From: Saprospiraceae bacterium
Lineage (GTDB): Bacteria > Bacteroidota > Bacteroidia > Chitinophagales > Saprospiraceae
NCBI GenBank assembly: GCA_013360405.1
Contig: JABWBR010000041.1
Location: 1 to 42,443 of the forward strand
Length of the DNA: 42,443 bases
Direction: 5' to 3'
Shown here: in pieces, positions 1 through 7,787 of the stretch
How the letters are laid out: the number at the start of each line of letters is the position of its first letter
Position numbering within the stretch: position 1 is the stretch's first letter
The notes under the pieces: model-generated
Told to the model about the DNA's origin: nothing
Database searches by the model: none
Seen by the model: the letters and a program-made list of their open reading frames with translations, nothing else
Translations under genes and position numbers: made by a program

Positions 1-769
1 GTCAGCGCTCCCATCCAGGCACGTGGAGAAACGAAAGTAGAATTCGTTCTTTCCATAAGATTACAATTTGTTAAATAATGAAGAAATTAGGTCGAAAAAA
101 ATATGATTCGCTGTATTACAGCTTTGTCAGGGGGCTAGTGGAAATAACCTTAAGGTCGTCGGTCATTAAAAACCACTTTCGCCTGGTCTTTTCACTGTTG
201 TTTTGTCGTCGTCGTCGTCTTTATTTCGTATAAAAAAGTGAAAAGAGCCGTTATGATAAAAGTAAAACGAATTACTGCAAAGTTGTCAAAATAACAGGCT
301 AGCATACCGTTGTATGATAGCGGGGGAGAATAGCGGGGTGCAAAGCTAACGATGCACAGGCACGCATTCTCACGCGAGAAGAGGTGTCCTTAGAAGTGTT
401 TGTTTAGGAAACAAAAATGATTGATAAACAGGAAGTAGTATGGGTAGAATAGAAATGAAATTCAAGGAGTACTTGTTTCTTGTCATGGGATTGTTATTTA
501 CAACGGTACAAATGTACGGCATATTGATGATTAAGTACACAAAATTTAAAAATATTTTTCAACAAGACTCACCATCAAGTGCATCAATATGTAAGCGCAG
601 CTCTTGCAGAACGTTGTATATTCTCTCTTTGCTCAAAATTGGTCGTCTCAGAAGATCGCGTGCGTAAAGGTCGTCGTTTGTCAGTATGTAGTAGCTTGAT
701 TTCTAAATTAACGAGGCAAAGATAGCATATGAGATTTTCCTATACATACCCTAAATAGGGTATTTTATT
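1..769. other. Gene-poor left edge, no convincing gene
   Basis: No gene can be supported here. The DNA is AT-rich and lacks the codon bias of the genes to its right. Three short open frames were examined. A 51-codon frame at 78-233 (+) has no recognisable product. A 75-codon frame at 440-667 (+) begins with a signal-peptide-like stretch (MKFKEYLFLVMGLLFTTVQ) but then becomes unlike a protein. A 47-codon frame without a start codon at 559-702 (-) reads like the C-terminal end of a real protein (YARDLLRRPILSKERIYNVL) and has a TATCTTTG box upstream on the same strand (717-724). These look like leftovers of decayed genes. There is also a run of five GTC triplets at 206-220. Confidence 0.5.
746..763. 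terminator. Palindromic hairpin 3' of the response regulator
   Basis: ATACCCTA and TAGGGTAT form a perfect 8-base inverted repeat around AA, six bases beyond the stop codon of the leftward response regulator gene. The T-rich side (TTTTATTTT) lies to the right, so as a classical terminator it would stop rightward transcription. For the leftward gene it would be a hairpin without a T tract. Confidence 0.4.
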
Positions 770-1459
770 TTACAGCAAGCTATTATCATATGCGGCCTTG
801 ATTAGACCGGCAGTATTACTCACGCCCAGTTTGCGCATAATATTCTTCCGGTGGACGCTTACTGTTTGGTCGCTGATAAAGAGTCTTTGGGCAATTTCTT
901 TATTGTTCATCGCCTGGGCGACAAGGTGTAGAACCTCGAGTTCGCGCTTGGTGAGGTTGTATTTTCTGATAAAGCGGTCTCCAAAAAAAGCGGGATTGGA
1001 CGCGGGGTGGCGGCCTTTGGCACGGCCAGGAATGGGTACGTCGCTAAGTATGACGCCTTCGCCCATAAAGACCTGACCGGTCAGCACCGTTTGTATGGCC
1101 TGGAACAATTCATCGACTGCCTTATTCTTGAGGATATAACCATTGGCGCCGAGTTTGAACGCCGATTTGATAATCTTGGGATCGTCGTATGAAGTGAGCG
1201 CAAGGATCTTAATATCGAGCCGGCGGTACCTGATCTGATGAATAACCTCCAGGCCGTCTTTGTCGGGCAGATTGAGATCAAGAATCAGCAAATCCGCCTC
1301 CCTCGTATTTTTGTTCAGCAGATTTAACAACTCCGAGCCGTTATTTGCGATACCAGTTATGTCAAAACGATAATCGGTTACTTTTTTTTGCAAAACGGTC
1401 TTAAGGCCTTCAATGAAAATACGGTGGTCATCTGCCAGCACTGTTCTAATAACCTGCAT
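770..1459 (-). CDS. NarL/FixJ-type two-component response regulator
   Basis: A 229-residue response regulator with an N-terminal receiver domain and a C-terminal LuxR-type helix-turn-helix. The receiver shows the acidic pair (ADDHR, residues 9-13), the phospho-acceptor Asp61 in LLILDLNLPD, and the switch and Lys region (ALTSYDD...YILK). The output domain is at about 170-229 (LTKRELEVLHLVAQ, then NNKEIAQRLFISDQTVSVHR). The start at 1459 is chosen because the receiver begins right there (MQVIRTVLADD); an upstream in-frame ATG at 1498 would only add a non-conserved 13-residue leader. No histidine kinase lies beside it, so it is an orphan in this window. It presumably binds DNA after phosphorylation; its targets cannot be told. 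Confidence 0.9.
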   Translation of the reverse strand: MQVIRTVLADDHRIFIEGLKTVLQKKVTDYRFDITGIANNGSELLNLLNKNTREADLLILDLNLPDKDGLEVIHQIRYRRLDIKILALTSYDDPKIIKSAFKLGANGYILKNKAVDELFQAIQTVLTGQVFMGEGVILSDVPIPGRAKGRHPASNPAFFGDRFIRKYNLTKRELEVLHLVAQAMNNKEIAQRLFISDQTVSVHRKNIMRKLGVSNTAGLIKAAYDNSLL

Positions 1460-1543
1460 GGTTGACGGATAATTGTTTGTCAATGGGATTATGAGCACGC
1501 AACCGCACGCCTGCCTAAATCAAGCGCTGCGCATGGTTGCTAG

Positions 1544-1798
1544 TGTAAATTTAAGACTATCTGCCGTAAAATCAAAGAGCGGAGACGACAAGCGCCAATT
1601 GCGTCGATAAAAAATGTAACTAAAAAGTACCAAATAACGTTTATTATTAACGAAAACGCTGTGACCAATTTTAGTTTTGACGTCAAAACGGGTATATTTG
1701 AAGGTATTGCGCCTTTGAACCGAGGAACCAATACAATTGTTATAAAAGCGACGAACTCAGATGGGATGGATGAAGAGAAGCGAACGATAAATTTCTGA
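1544..1798 (+). pseudogene. Remnant of a beta-sandwich repeat protein
   Basis: An open frame of 84 codons bounded by an in-frame TAG at 1541 and TGA at 1796-1798 has no usable start codon, yet its second half reads as a real protein end: AVTNFSFDVKTGIFEG, then LNRGTNTIVIKATNSDGMDE. This matches a beta-sandwich repeat found in secreted Bacteroidota proteins, with the recurring pattern NFSF-x-TG then L-x-x-GxNxIxIxATNxxG. The upstream part of the gene is missing, so this is most likely the 3' end of a decayed or truncated gene. It is followed by a terminator-like hairpin (1838-1872), as expected for a former gene end. Family assignment rests on recognising the motif. Confidence 0.5.
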
Positions 1799-1837
1799 GT
1801 TTCCTCAACTACGTACAACAGTCGGGTGATTTCATAT

Positions 1838-1872
1838 AGAGGGTGATCTTCACGGGTTGCCCTCTTTTTTTT
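1838..1872 (+). terminator. Rho-independent terminator
   Basis: AGAGGG (1838-1843) pairs with CCCTCT (1860-1865) and is followed by an unbroken T run to 1872. The loop is 16 bases. It lies 40 bases past the stop of the gene remnant on the same strand, and so marks the end of a former rightward transcription unit. Confidence 0.55.
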
Positions 1873-1926
1873 GGACTATTGGACTATTGGACTGTGAGCG
1901 CTAACAGTCCAACAGTCCAAAAGTCT
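1871..1926. repeat. 8-base tandem repeat with inverted partner
   Basis: Three copies of TTGGACTA or TTGGACTG (1871-1894) are followed after a short spacer by AACAGTCC, AACAGTCC and AAAAGTC (1903-1926), which are the reverse complement of the first arm. The right arm covers the stop codon of the leftward lytic transglycosylase gene. The locus belongs to the short-unit inverted arrays seen in many spacers of this window. Confidence 0.8.
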
Positions 1927-3376
1927 ATCCTTTAGTAGTTACCCGTTTAATTCTGGCCTGCTCGCCGGGGCGGAGAATCTTATCGATCATCCAGCCGTTG
2001 AGTTTGAGCAAATCCTCATGAGGAATGCCGTAATCCTTGGCTACTTCCGACAATTTGATGCGGCGTTTGGCGGTATAATAGACGTATTCTTCCCTGATAG
2101 GAGGTGCGATATCGGGAGATAGCAAAGAAGGAGCTTCTGCGATTGTTTTAATCGGATTGCTGGGGATAGCGGTAATTTCGACCATTTTACGAGGCGATTC
2201 CTTGCGTCGTTTTTTAGTCTCTCTCAATTTATACACGATCAGTTGAGTCCCTGTTTCGATTTTCTCATTAGAAAGCCTGTTCCACAAGCGTAGTTGATAA
2301 GCCGTGCAATTAAGTTCTTTGGCAATAGATTGAAGGGTTTGTCCTTCTTGAGTAGTATAGGTTAATTGCTCGTAGGCCGCGCGGGCATCTACCGGTTTGG
2401 CGATCATAATCGGCACCTGCAGCATCGCCATATCGATAATATTATCGGGGCGTTGAGTTTCCACATATTCGCGGAAATAGGGCATCACCCGGCTGGGCAG
2501 CGTCACGAAGTTTCCGTTGGAATTGCTGGGTATGAACCCCTGCTCATAGGCGGGGTTGAGTTTTTCGATAATATCGAGCGGAATACCGGTGAGTTCAGCA
2601 ATACGGAAGAAACTGCAATAGTCGTATATTTCAATAGTTTCGGTCAATTGCAAGTCTAAGCTGGGATAATCGGGTTGTAAATCGTGTTTGTCAAAAAACT
2701 CTACCAGGTAAGTGGCGGCAATAAAGCGGGGTACATAATTGCGGGTTTCCGACGGCAGATAGCGTTGCAGGCGCCAGTAATCCTTGGTGCGCGCGCGTTT
2801 CATAGCACGGCTCACACGGCCCGACCCCGAATTATAGGCGGCAAGCACCAGTGCCCAATCGCCGAAACGCTTGTATTCTTTTGTCAAAAATTGGGCTGCA
2901 GCCTTCGATGATTTGATAGGGTCCACGCGTTCGTCCACGTAACGCCCTATTTTCAAGCCGTATTCCCTGCCGGTAGCGGGCATAAATTGCCACAATCCCA
3001 CCGCGCCGACTCTTGATCTGGCTTTGGGGTTGAGCGTTGATTCGATGATAGGAAGGTATTTTAGCGATTCCGGCAAACCGGCCTCTTCGAGGTATCTTTC
3101 AAAAATAGGAAAATACATGACCGTACGGCCCAGTATATACTCGCTTCCTTTGCGCCCTGTTACGTAGCGCTTTACATAATTTCTGACAGCAGTGTTGTAT
3201 CGATAATCGAGGAATTCCTTGTCGAGGCTCTCGAGGCGGGCTTTTACTTCAGCTTCGCTAAATACAGGGGCGATTTCGGGCTTTTCAGCCTTTGCCACGG
3301 GTATTTGAAGTAAACATAAAAAAAGAACGAAATAAACAATAAATATGGGACTGTTAGGCGTACTACATTCCTCCAT
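1925..3376 (-). CDS. Membrane-bound lytic murein transglycosylase, LysM-containing (MltD-like)
   Basis: The protein cleaves the beta-1,4 link of peptidoglycan with formation of 1,6-anhydro-muramic ends, acting in the periplasm. After a hydrophobic export signal (IFIVYFVLFLCLLQIPVAKA) comes an SLT/GH23 domain. Its catalytic Glu sits in LPIIESTLNPKARS, followed by the family signatures GAVGLWQFMPATGREYGL and LVLAAYNSGSGRV. Two LysM-like peptidoglycan-binding segments follow: one after TYTTQEGQTLQSIAKELNC and a degenerate one at the C-terminus (RIKLSEVAKDYGIPHEDLLKLN). This order is that of MltD. The start at 3376 (MEECSTP) is preferred over an in-frame ATG at 3406, because the best promoter box (3404-3411) would place the transcript start downstream of 3406. 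Length is about 483 residues, normal for the family. Confidence 0.88.
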   Translation of the reverse strand: MEECSTPNSPIFIVYFVLFLCLLQIPVAKAEKPEIAPVFSEAEVKARLESLDKEFLDYRYNTAVRNYVKRYVTGRKGSEYILGRTVMYFPIFERYLEEAGLPESLKYLPIIESTLNPKARSRVGAVGLWQFMPATGREYGLKIGRYVDERVDPIKSSKAAAQFLTKEYKRFGDWALVLAAYNSGSGRVSRAMKRARTKDYWRLQRYLPSETRNYVPRFIAATYLVEFFDKHDLQPDYPSLDLQLTETIEIYDYCSFFRIAELTGIPLDIIEKLNPAYEQGFIPSNSNGNFVTLPSRVMPYFREYVETQRPDNIIDMAMLQVPIMIAKPVDARAAYEQLTYTTQEGQTLQSIAKELNCTAYQLRLWNRLSNEKIETGTQLIVYKLRETKKRRKESPRKMVEITAIPSNPIKTIAEAPSLLSPDIAPPIREEYVYYTAKRRIKLSEVAKDYGIPHEDLLKLNGWMIDKILRPGEQARIKRVTTKG

Positions 3377-3403
3377 TTTTGTAAAGGGTATTGATCTGAA
3401 AAG

Positions 3404-3411
3404 CAAAAATA
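3404..3411 (-). promoter_or_regulatory. Candidate -7 promoter box (TATTTTTG) for the lytic transglycosylase
   Basis: Read leftward this is TATTTTTG, a match to the Bacteroidota -7 consensus TAnnTTTG, about 28 bases before the preferred start codon at 3376. No clear TTTG -33 box was found at the usual distance. Confidence 0.35.
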
Positions 3412-3588
3412 CTATAAAATATGTTGCTTTACCCCCTTTATGGGTTGGACGAGGTCAAAAGAGGTGTTTACATGTGATAATTTTTTAATCATAAATATCT
3501 GATTTTAAATATTTTACACAAGTTACTAACATCTTTAAAAATCCACCGTTTTTTTGTCGAAAAAATTATGAGGAAATTTGGCTTTTTA

Positions 3589-5016
3589 CTATGGAACAAT
3601 TTGTTTAGAAAAAGCCAATAAAGCTTCTTCTTCGAAAGGCGCTCCCATTAATTGCACCCCGATAGGCAACCCATTATCGGGGTGATTGCCGGCGGGAAGT
3701 GCGATGGCTGGAATACCGGCCATATTAGCTTGCACGGTAAAAATATCTGCCAGGTACATAGCCACGGGGTCGTCGATAGTTTCGCCGAGCGGCCAGGCCA
3801 CGTTGGGGGCCGTGGGCATAAAGATAAAGTCGTATTTGGAGAGTATATCGAGCGTGGTATCTCTGATGAGTCGGCGCACCTGCTGGGCTTTGGCGTAATA
3901 CGCATCGTAATACCCGGCGCTAAGCACAAAAGCGCCCAGCATAATGCGGCGTTTGGCTTCGGCGCCAAAGCCTTCGCTGCGGGATTTGCGGTAGGCGGCC
4001 TCCAGGTTGTGCGCGTCGGCGCTTCGGTAGCCGTACCTGATACCGTCGTAGCGGGCCAGGTTGGAGGAAGCTTCGGCGGTAGTCAGTACGTAATAGGCGG
4101 GAATAATATAATCGAGCCATTCAAACGACACCGGCTCCACGATATGGCCTGCGCCGGTGAGTTTTTCCAGAAATTGCAGGCAGGCTTGCCGTACGCCGGG
4201 GTCGAGACTGGGGTGTTCCAGCGCTTCGGGCAGGTAGGCGATACGCGCCCGGCGATCGAACGAAAGCCGTTGCGAATATGCCGGTACCGGCCTGCGGCCG
4301 GCGGTACTGTCGTATTCATCGGCGCCGGCCATAATCTCGAGCAACAGGGCGGCATCCTGAATGCTGTGCGAAAACACGCCTATCTGGTCGAATGAAGATC
4401 CGTAAGCCAGCAAACCGTGGCGGCTAATGCGGCCATAGGTAGGTTTTAGGCCTATCACACCGCAAAACGCGGCGGGCTGGCGCACCGATCCGCCGGTATC
4501 GCTGCCCAATGCAGCCAGGCAGGTACCCGCCTGCACGGCCACGGCCGCCCCGCCCGAGGAGCCGCCGGGAATACGGCTGGGGTCGGCAGCGTTTTTGGTG
4601 GGTCCGTAATAAGACGTTTCGTTGGTAGACCCCATCGCAAATTCATCGCAGTTGGTGCGGCCTATTATAATGGCGCCTTCTGCAAGCAATCGCTCTACGG
4701 CGGTAGCAGAAAACAAAGAGGTAAAACCTTCCAAAATATGCGAGCCTCCAGTAACCTGGTGGTCTTTATAGCAAATGACGTCTTTTATAGAAATCACCAT
4801 GCCGTACAAGCGACCCGCCGAAGCCGGGTCGGTTGCGTAGCGCTCGTCAAGTGATTGCGCGCGCTGCAGCGCCTCGTCGGCATAAACTTCTATGTAGGCA
4901 TTCAGGTGCTTCGTGGCCGCTATTTGCTCCAGATAAAACGCCACCAATTGCCGGCAAGTAATTTGCCCGGCGCGTAAATCGGCTTGTATGTCAGAAAGTT
5001 TGGCGTATGATTTCAT
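3589..5016 (-). CDS. gatA: Aspartyl/glutamyl-tRNA amidotransferase subunit A
   Basis: GatA is the glutaminase/amidase subunit of the GatCAB complex, which turns misacylated Glu-tRNA(Gln) or Asp-tRNA(Asn) into the amide form in the cytoplasm. The amidase-signature triad is complete: Lys78 (VISIKDV), Ser153 (GGSSGG) and nucleophile Ser177 (GSDTGGSVRQP). These lie one residue from the positions in the Staphylococcus aureus enzyme. Tail motifs typical of GatA are present (PTAP, then GIPAIALPAG and GLPIGVQLMG). At 475 residues it is full length. gatB and gatC are not in the window, which is usual in genomes where the three genes are scattered. Other amidase-family enzymes are possible in principle, but the overall match is to GatA. 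Confidence 0.93.
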   Translation of the reverse strand: MKSYAKLSDIQADLRAGQITCRQLVAFYLEQIAATKHLNAYIEVYADEALQRAQSLDERYATDPASAGRLYGMVISIKDVICYKDHQVTGGSHILEGFTSLFSATAVERLLAEGAIIIGRTNCDEFAMGSTNETSYYGPTKNAADPSRIPGGSSGGAAVAVQAGTCLAALGSDTGGSVRQPAAFCGVIGLKPTYGRISRHGLLAYGSSFDQIGVFSHSIQDAALLLEIMAGADEYDSTAGRRPVPAYSQRLSFDRRARIAYLPEALEHPSLDPGVRQACLQFLEKLTGAGHIVEPVSFEWLDYIIPAYYVLTTAEASSNLARYDGIRYGYRSADAHNLEAAYRKSRSEGFGAEAKRRIMLGAFVLSAGYYDAYYAKAQQVRRLIRDTTLDILSKYDFIFMPTAPNVAWPLGETIDDPVAMYLADIFTVQANMAGIPAIALPAGNHPDNGLPIGVQLMGAPFEEEALLAFSKQIVP

Positions 5017-5098
5017 GCTGATGAATGTTGAATGCTGAATGTTAGATTATTTTATAAAACATTAATAATTAAACATTTAACATTAAAAATTAAACATT
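5017..5098. repeat. 7-base tandem repeat with AT-rich inverted partner
   Basis: Directly before the gatA start codon lie GAATGTT- and GAATGCT-type units (5023-5044). The complementary series of AACATT-containing units follows (5057-5098) and runs to the stop codon of the O-methyltransferase gene. The 80-base spacer consists of nothing else, so any promoter for gatA must lie inside the array or further upstream. Confidence 0.65.
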
Positions 5099-5732
5099 AT
5101 TTTTTTCGCGCCAGCATCAGACCATCGCGGAGGGGTAGCAGGATATTATCTACACGGGGGTCTTGTTGCACCTTATCGTTAAAAGCCTGAATAAGGCGGG
5201 TATCGGGGTCGGATTCGCTGTTCACGACTTTCCCGCTCCACAACACATTATCGGCGAGTAGTAGTCCGCCGGGGTTGATCCGGTCAAAGACCAGGTCGTA
5301 GAAAAAGGCGTATTGTTGTTTGCCTGCGTCGATAAATACAAAATCGAACGTAGTGGGCAACGCAGGAATAATCTCTTCGGCTTTGCCTATATGCAATTCA
5401 ATTTTGTGTGAGAGCCCGGCTTTGTCAATATATTTCCGCAGGAGGTATTCCAGTTCGGGGTTGGCTTCGATCGTATGCAACACGCTGCCTTCGGGAAGCC
5501 CCATGGCAATGCTGATGGCGCCGTAGCCGGTGAAGGCGCCGATTTCGAGGGCCGCACGCGGTTGCGAGACCTGGGCGAGCATCGTAAGCAGGCGACCTTG
5601 CAGGCGGCCCGACATCATTTGCGGCGCGAGCGTTTTGAGATGCGTTTCGCGTTCGAGCTCGAATAACACATCCGGCATCGGGGTGCTGTGCGCTTCGCAA
5701 TAGGCGTGTAATTGGGTCCAGAAGGGCGACAT
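5097..5732 (-). CDS. Class I SAM-dependent O-methyltransferase
   Basis: A 211-residue enzyme of the caffeoyl-CoA/catechol O-methyltransferase type that moves a methyl group from S-adenosylmethionine to a hydroxyl acceptor. The SAM motif I is ALEIGAFTGYGAISIA (about 61-76) and the acidic ribose-binding residue is in HTIEANPE. FDFVFIDAGKQQYAFFYD holds the metal-binding Asp region, and NPGGLLLADNVLWSGKV gives the second metal ligands. The physiological substrate is unknown; bacterial members are often of broad specificity. It lies upstream of gatA in the same direction, separated by a repeat-filled spacer, so co-transcription is possible. Confidence 0.87.
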   Translation of the reverse strand: MSPFWTQLHAYCEAHSTPMPDVLFELERETHLKTLAPQMMSGRLQGRLLTMLAQVSQPRAALEIGAFTGYGAISIAMGLPEGSVLHTIEANPELEYLLRKYIDKAGLSHKIELHIGKAEEIIPALPTTFDFVFIDAGKQQYAFFYDLVFDRINPGGLLLADNVLWSGKVVNSESDPDTRLIQAFNDKVQQDPRVDNILLPLRDGLMLARKK

Positions 5733-5779
5733 AAACCGGGTTGTCTTGTTATTTTTGCAAAAGTAATCAAGTATAATTT

Positions 5780-5966
5780 GCTGATGTGCTGATGTGCTGA
5801 TTTGCTGATAATAATATTTCTTTTGTAACTGTTTAGCAGGGTTTGGTGCGTGCGCAGTTTAGTGATTGGGGTTAGCGAATTCGCGTGTAATTTTTTAATT
5901 AATTATCAGCACATTAGCACATTAGCACATTAGCACATTAGCACATTAGCAAATCAGCACATCAAC
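5780..5966. repeat. 8-base tandem repeat arms flanking a spacer before the glycosyltransferase
   Basis: The left arm is four GCTGATGT-like units (5780-5811). The right arm is eight units of the complementary form ATTAGCAC or ATCAGCAC (5903-5966). The right arm ends directly at the ATG of the glycosyltransferase (5967), so the whole 5' untranslated region of that gene is repeat. The arms enclose a copy of another dispersed repeat (5821-5877). Confidence 0.8.
5821..5877 (+). repeat. Dispersed intergenic repeat, copy A
   Basis: This segment starts with TTTTGTAACTGTTTAG and continues through GGGTTTGGTGC and GCGCAGTTTAG. It is nearly the same as 42234-42288 at the other end of the window, with only a few substitutions across the first 45 bases and the same strand. 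It codes for nothing evident. Copy A sits between the two arms of an 8-base repeat array; copy B abuts a MITE-like element. Confidence 0.7.
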
Positions 5967-7076
5967 ATGGATGCCTTCATACTGGGAATAACCATAGCCG
6001 CCACCCTCGTACAACTCACGTACTGGCTGGGCATCTTCTCCCGGCTGGCAAATTACAAACCTGCGGCGCTTAGAGCAAAAGAAATTCGGGAAGAGCCATT
6101 TGTATCCATTATAATTTGTGCACGCAACGAAGCAGAAAATCTTTCAAAATTTCTTGACCGTTTCCTAAATCAAACCTACCGTTCCTTTGAAATAATCGTC
6201 ATAAACGACCATTCCAGCGATGAGACGGAAAAAGTTGTTTTGGATTTTCAAGCAAAAAATCCGACCTTGTGCCGCATCAGTCTTTTAAAGACTACCCTGC
6301 CCGGAAAAAAAGCAGCTTTAGAGAGAGGCATTTCAGCCGCCAAAGGCGATATTGTATTATTGTCTGATGCGGATTGCGAACCTGCAAGTCAACAGTGGTT
6401 GGCGCTCATGCAGGCCGCAGTGCGTGATCCTGTACAAATTGCCCTTGGATACAGCCCTTACCGGCTCGAGCCAGGCTTGCTGAATGCTTTCATTCGCTTT
6501 GAGACTACCTACACTGCCATCCAGTATCTTTCCTTTGCACTTATGGGATTGCCCTACATGGGAGTAGGGCGCAATTTAGCTTACAGAAAGTCGCTGTTTG
6601 AGCAAGCAGGCGGCTTTGAAAAACACCGGCATGTTGCGTCGGGCGACGACGATCTTTTCGTCAATGCCGCCGCCAACAGCCGCAACACCACTATCGTTAT
6701 TGAGCCGGGCGCATTCGTGTATTCTGAACCGAAGCGTACCTGGCAAGGCTACTACCACCAAAAATCGCGACATCTCACTACCGGACGCCGGTACAAGGGG
6801 ATCCACCAGGTGCTGCTGGGCGGGCTTTCTGCCAGCCATTTTCTGCACTACGCGGGTTGCTTTGTGCTGTGTCTGCTACCGGAGTATGCGCATGAATCCC
6901 TCTTGATTTATTTGGCGAGAACAGGTGTGGTAGCCTTGTATTATGCCCGGATAACGGCTTTGCTGAAAGATCGCAGCCTTATCCCGTGGGTACCGTTGCT
7001 CGATGCAGCTTACTTGTGTTATTACATCGCGTTTTTGCCGGCATTGATAACCGGAAAACGACAGCGATGGAAGTAG
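5967..7076 (+). CDS. Membrane-associated family 2 glycosyltransferase
   Basis: A 369-residue inverting glycosyltransferase of family GT2 (GT-A fold). An N-terminal membrane helix (about 3-28) is followed by the nucleotide-sugar domain: FVSIIICARNEAENL, then EIIVINDHSSDET, the DxD motif DAD at 134-136 in IVLLSDADCEP, and the catalytic acid region GDDD at 226-229. After it comes a QxxR-type motif (QKSRHLTTGRRY, about 265-276) and two or three C-terminal membrane helices (about 292-360). This layout suits cell-surface polysaccharide or glycolipid synthesis at the inner face of the cytoplasmic membrane; the sugar and acceptor cannot be told. The stop codon overlaps the start of the sigma-factor gene by 10 bases, which points to translational coupling. 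Confidence 0.88.
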   Translation: MDAFILGITIAATLVQLTYWLGIFSRLANYKPAALRAKEIREEPFVSIIICARNEAENLSKFLDRFLNQTYRSFEIIVINDHSSDETEKVVLDFQAKNPTLCRISLLKTTLPGKKAALERGISAAKGDIVLLSDADCEPASQQWLALMQAAVRDPVQIALGYSPYRLEPGLLNAFIRFETTYTAIQYLSFALMGLPYMGVGRNLAYRKSLFEQAGGFEKHRHVASGDDDLFVNAAANSRNTTIVIEPGAFVYSEPKRTWQGYYHQKSRHLTTGRRYKGIHQVLLGGLSASHFLHYAGCFVLCLLPEYAHESLLIYLARTGVVALYYARITALLKDRSLIPWVPLLDAAYLCYYIAFLPALITGKRQRWK

Positions 7077-7705
7077 TAGCCAAAGCAATCGCTTCAAAGA
7101 AAGCGATAGAAGATTACGAATTGGTAAAGCGCGCCGTAGGAGGCGAAGAGCAGGCGTATGCCCTTTTGATGAAACGCTATCAGGGGTCGCTTTATCATAT
7201 GATGTACAAAATGGTAAACGATCGCGAAGACGCGAACGACCTGACCATTGAAGCTTTTGGTAAAGCATTCGCCAAGTTGCCCAACTATGTGCCCCACCAT
7301 GCGTTTAGCACCTGGCTCTTCAAAATTGCCCTCAATAACTGCATTGATTTTGTGCGCAAAAAGCGCCTTCGCTTGCTGTCTATCGACGACAGCATGGAGC
7401 CCGAGTATTTCCAGGATTATGCCGGCAACCTGCAGTCCGGCGGTCCCGATCCCGAAGAGCAATGCATCCGCAAGCAGCGCATTATATTGATGCGCCACCT
7501 ACTCGACCGCCTCAACGACCGCTACCGCTTGATGATCGAATTGCGCTTTTTTGAAGAAAAATCGTACGAAGAAATCTCCAACGAATTGCAACTGCCGCTG
7601 GGCACCGTTAAGGCCCAACTCTTCCGCGCCAAAGAAATGCTCTACGATATGCTACAACACCCCGGGGCAAGCGCGCATTTTGAGTCGGTGAGGAGGAGGG
7701 GGTAG
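7067..7705 (+). CDS. ECF-type RNA polymerase sigma factor
   Basis: A 212-residue extracytoplasmic-function sigma factor. Region 2 covers about residues 29-100 (AYALLMKRYQGSLYHMMY, DREDANDLTIEAFGKAF, FSTWLFKIALNNCIDFVRKK) and binds the -10 region and core polymerase. Region 4 covers about 145-195 (LRFFEEKSYEEISNELQLP, GTVKAQLFRAKEML) and contains the -35-binding helix-turn-helix. The ATG at 7067 is chosen because it lies inside the last codons of the glycosyltransferase gene (ATGGAAGTAG overlap); an earlier in-frame ATG at 6986 would give a 27-residue leader encoded within that gene. No anti-sigma factor gene is next to it, so it may be controlled by level of expression. Pairing with a glycosyltransferase is unusual. 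Confidence 0.9.
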   Translation: MEVVAKAIASKKAIEDYELVKRAVGGEEQAYALLMKRYQGSLYHMMYKMVNDREDANDLTIEAFGKAFAKLPNYVPHHAFSTWLFKIALNNCIDFVRKKRLRLLSIDDSMEPEYFQDYAGNLQSGGPDPEEQCIRKQRIILMRHLLDRLNDRYRLMIELRFFEEKSYEEISNELQLPLGTVKAQLFRAKEMLYDMLQHPGASAHFESVRRRG

Positions 7706-7787
7706 GTCAGGGCTTAGCGGTTAGGGCTTAGCAGTCAGGTCTTAGCTGCTGATAGCTAACTGCTAAGACCTGACTGCTAATTGCTAA
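7706..7787. repeat. Inverted array with a perfect 17-bp stem between convergent genes
   Basis: GTTAGGGCTTAGC-type units on the left are mirrored by GCTAAGACC- and GACTGCTAA-type units on the right. AGCAGTCAGGTCTTAGC (7730-7746) and its exact reverse complement (7762-7778) form a 17-bp stem around a 15-base loop. The right arm includes the stop codon of the leftward MBL-fold gene (7777-7779). Placement between two converging genes fits a bidirectional terminator. Confidence 0.8.

Noticed and set aside
440-667. Open frame of 75 codons with a signal-peptide-like start
   Set aside because: After about 35 codons the product is not protein-like, there is no homologous pattern, and it lies in AT-rich decayed DNA; kept only as a possible remnant.
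3652-4395. Open frame of 247 codons opposite gatA
   Set aside because: Lies wholly within gatA, whose active-site motifs are intact; the reverse frame is a by-product of G/C-rich codon use.
5903-5966. Regular short direct repeats that could suggest a CRISPR array
   Set aside because: Units are eight bases with no spacers and their inverse lies upstream; no cas genes are present.
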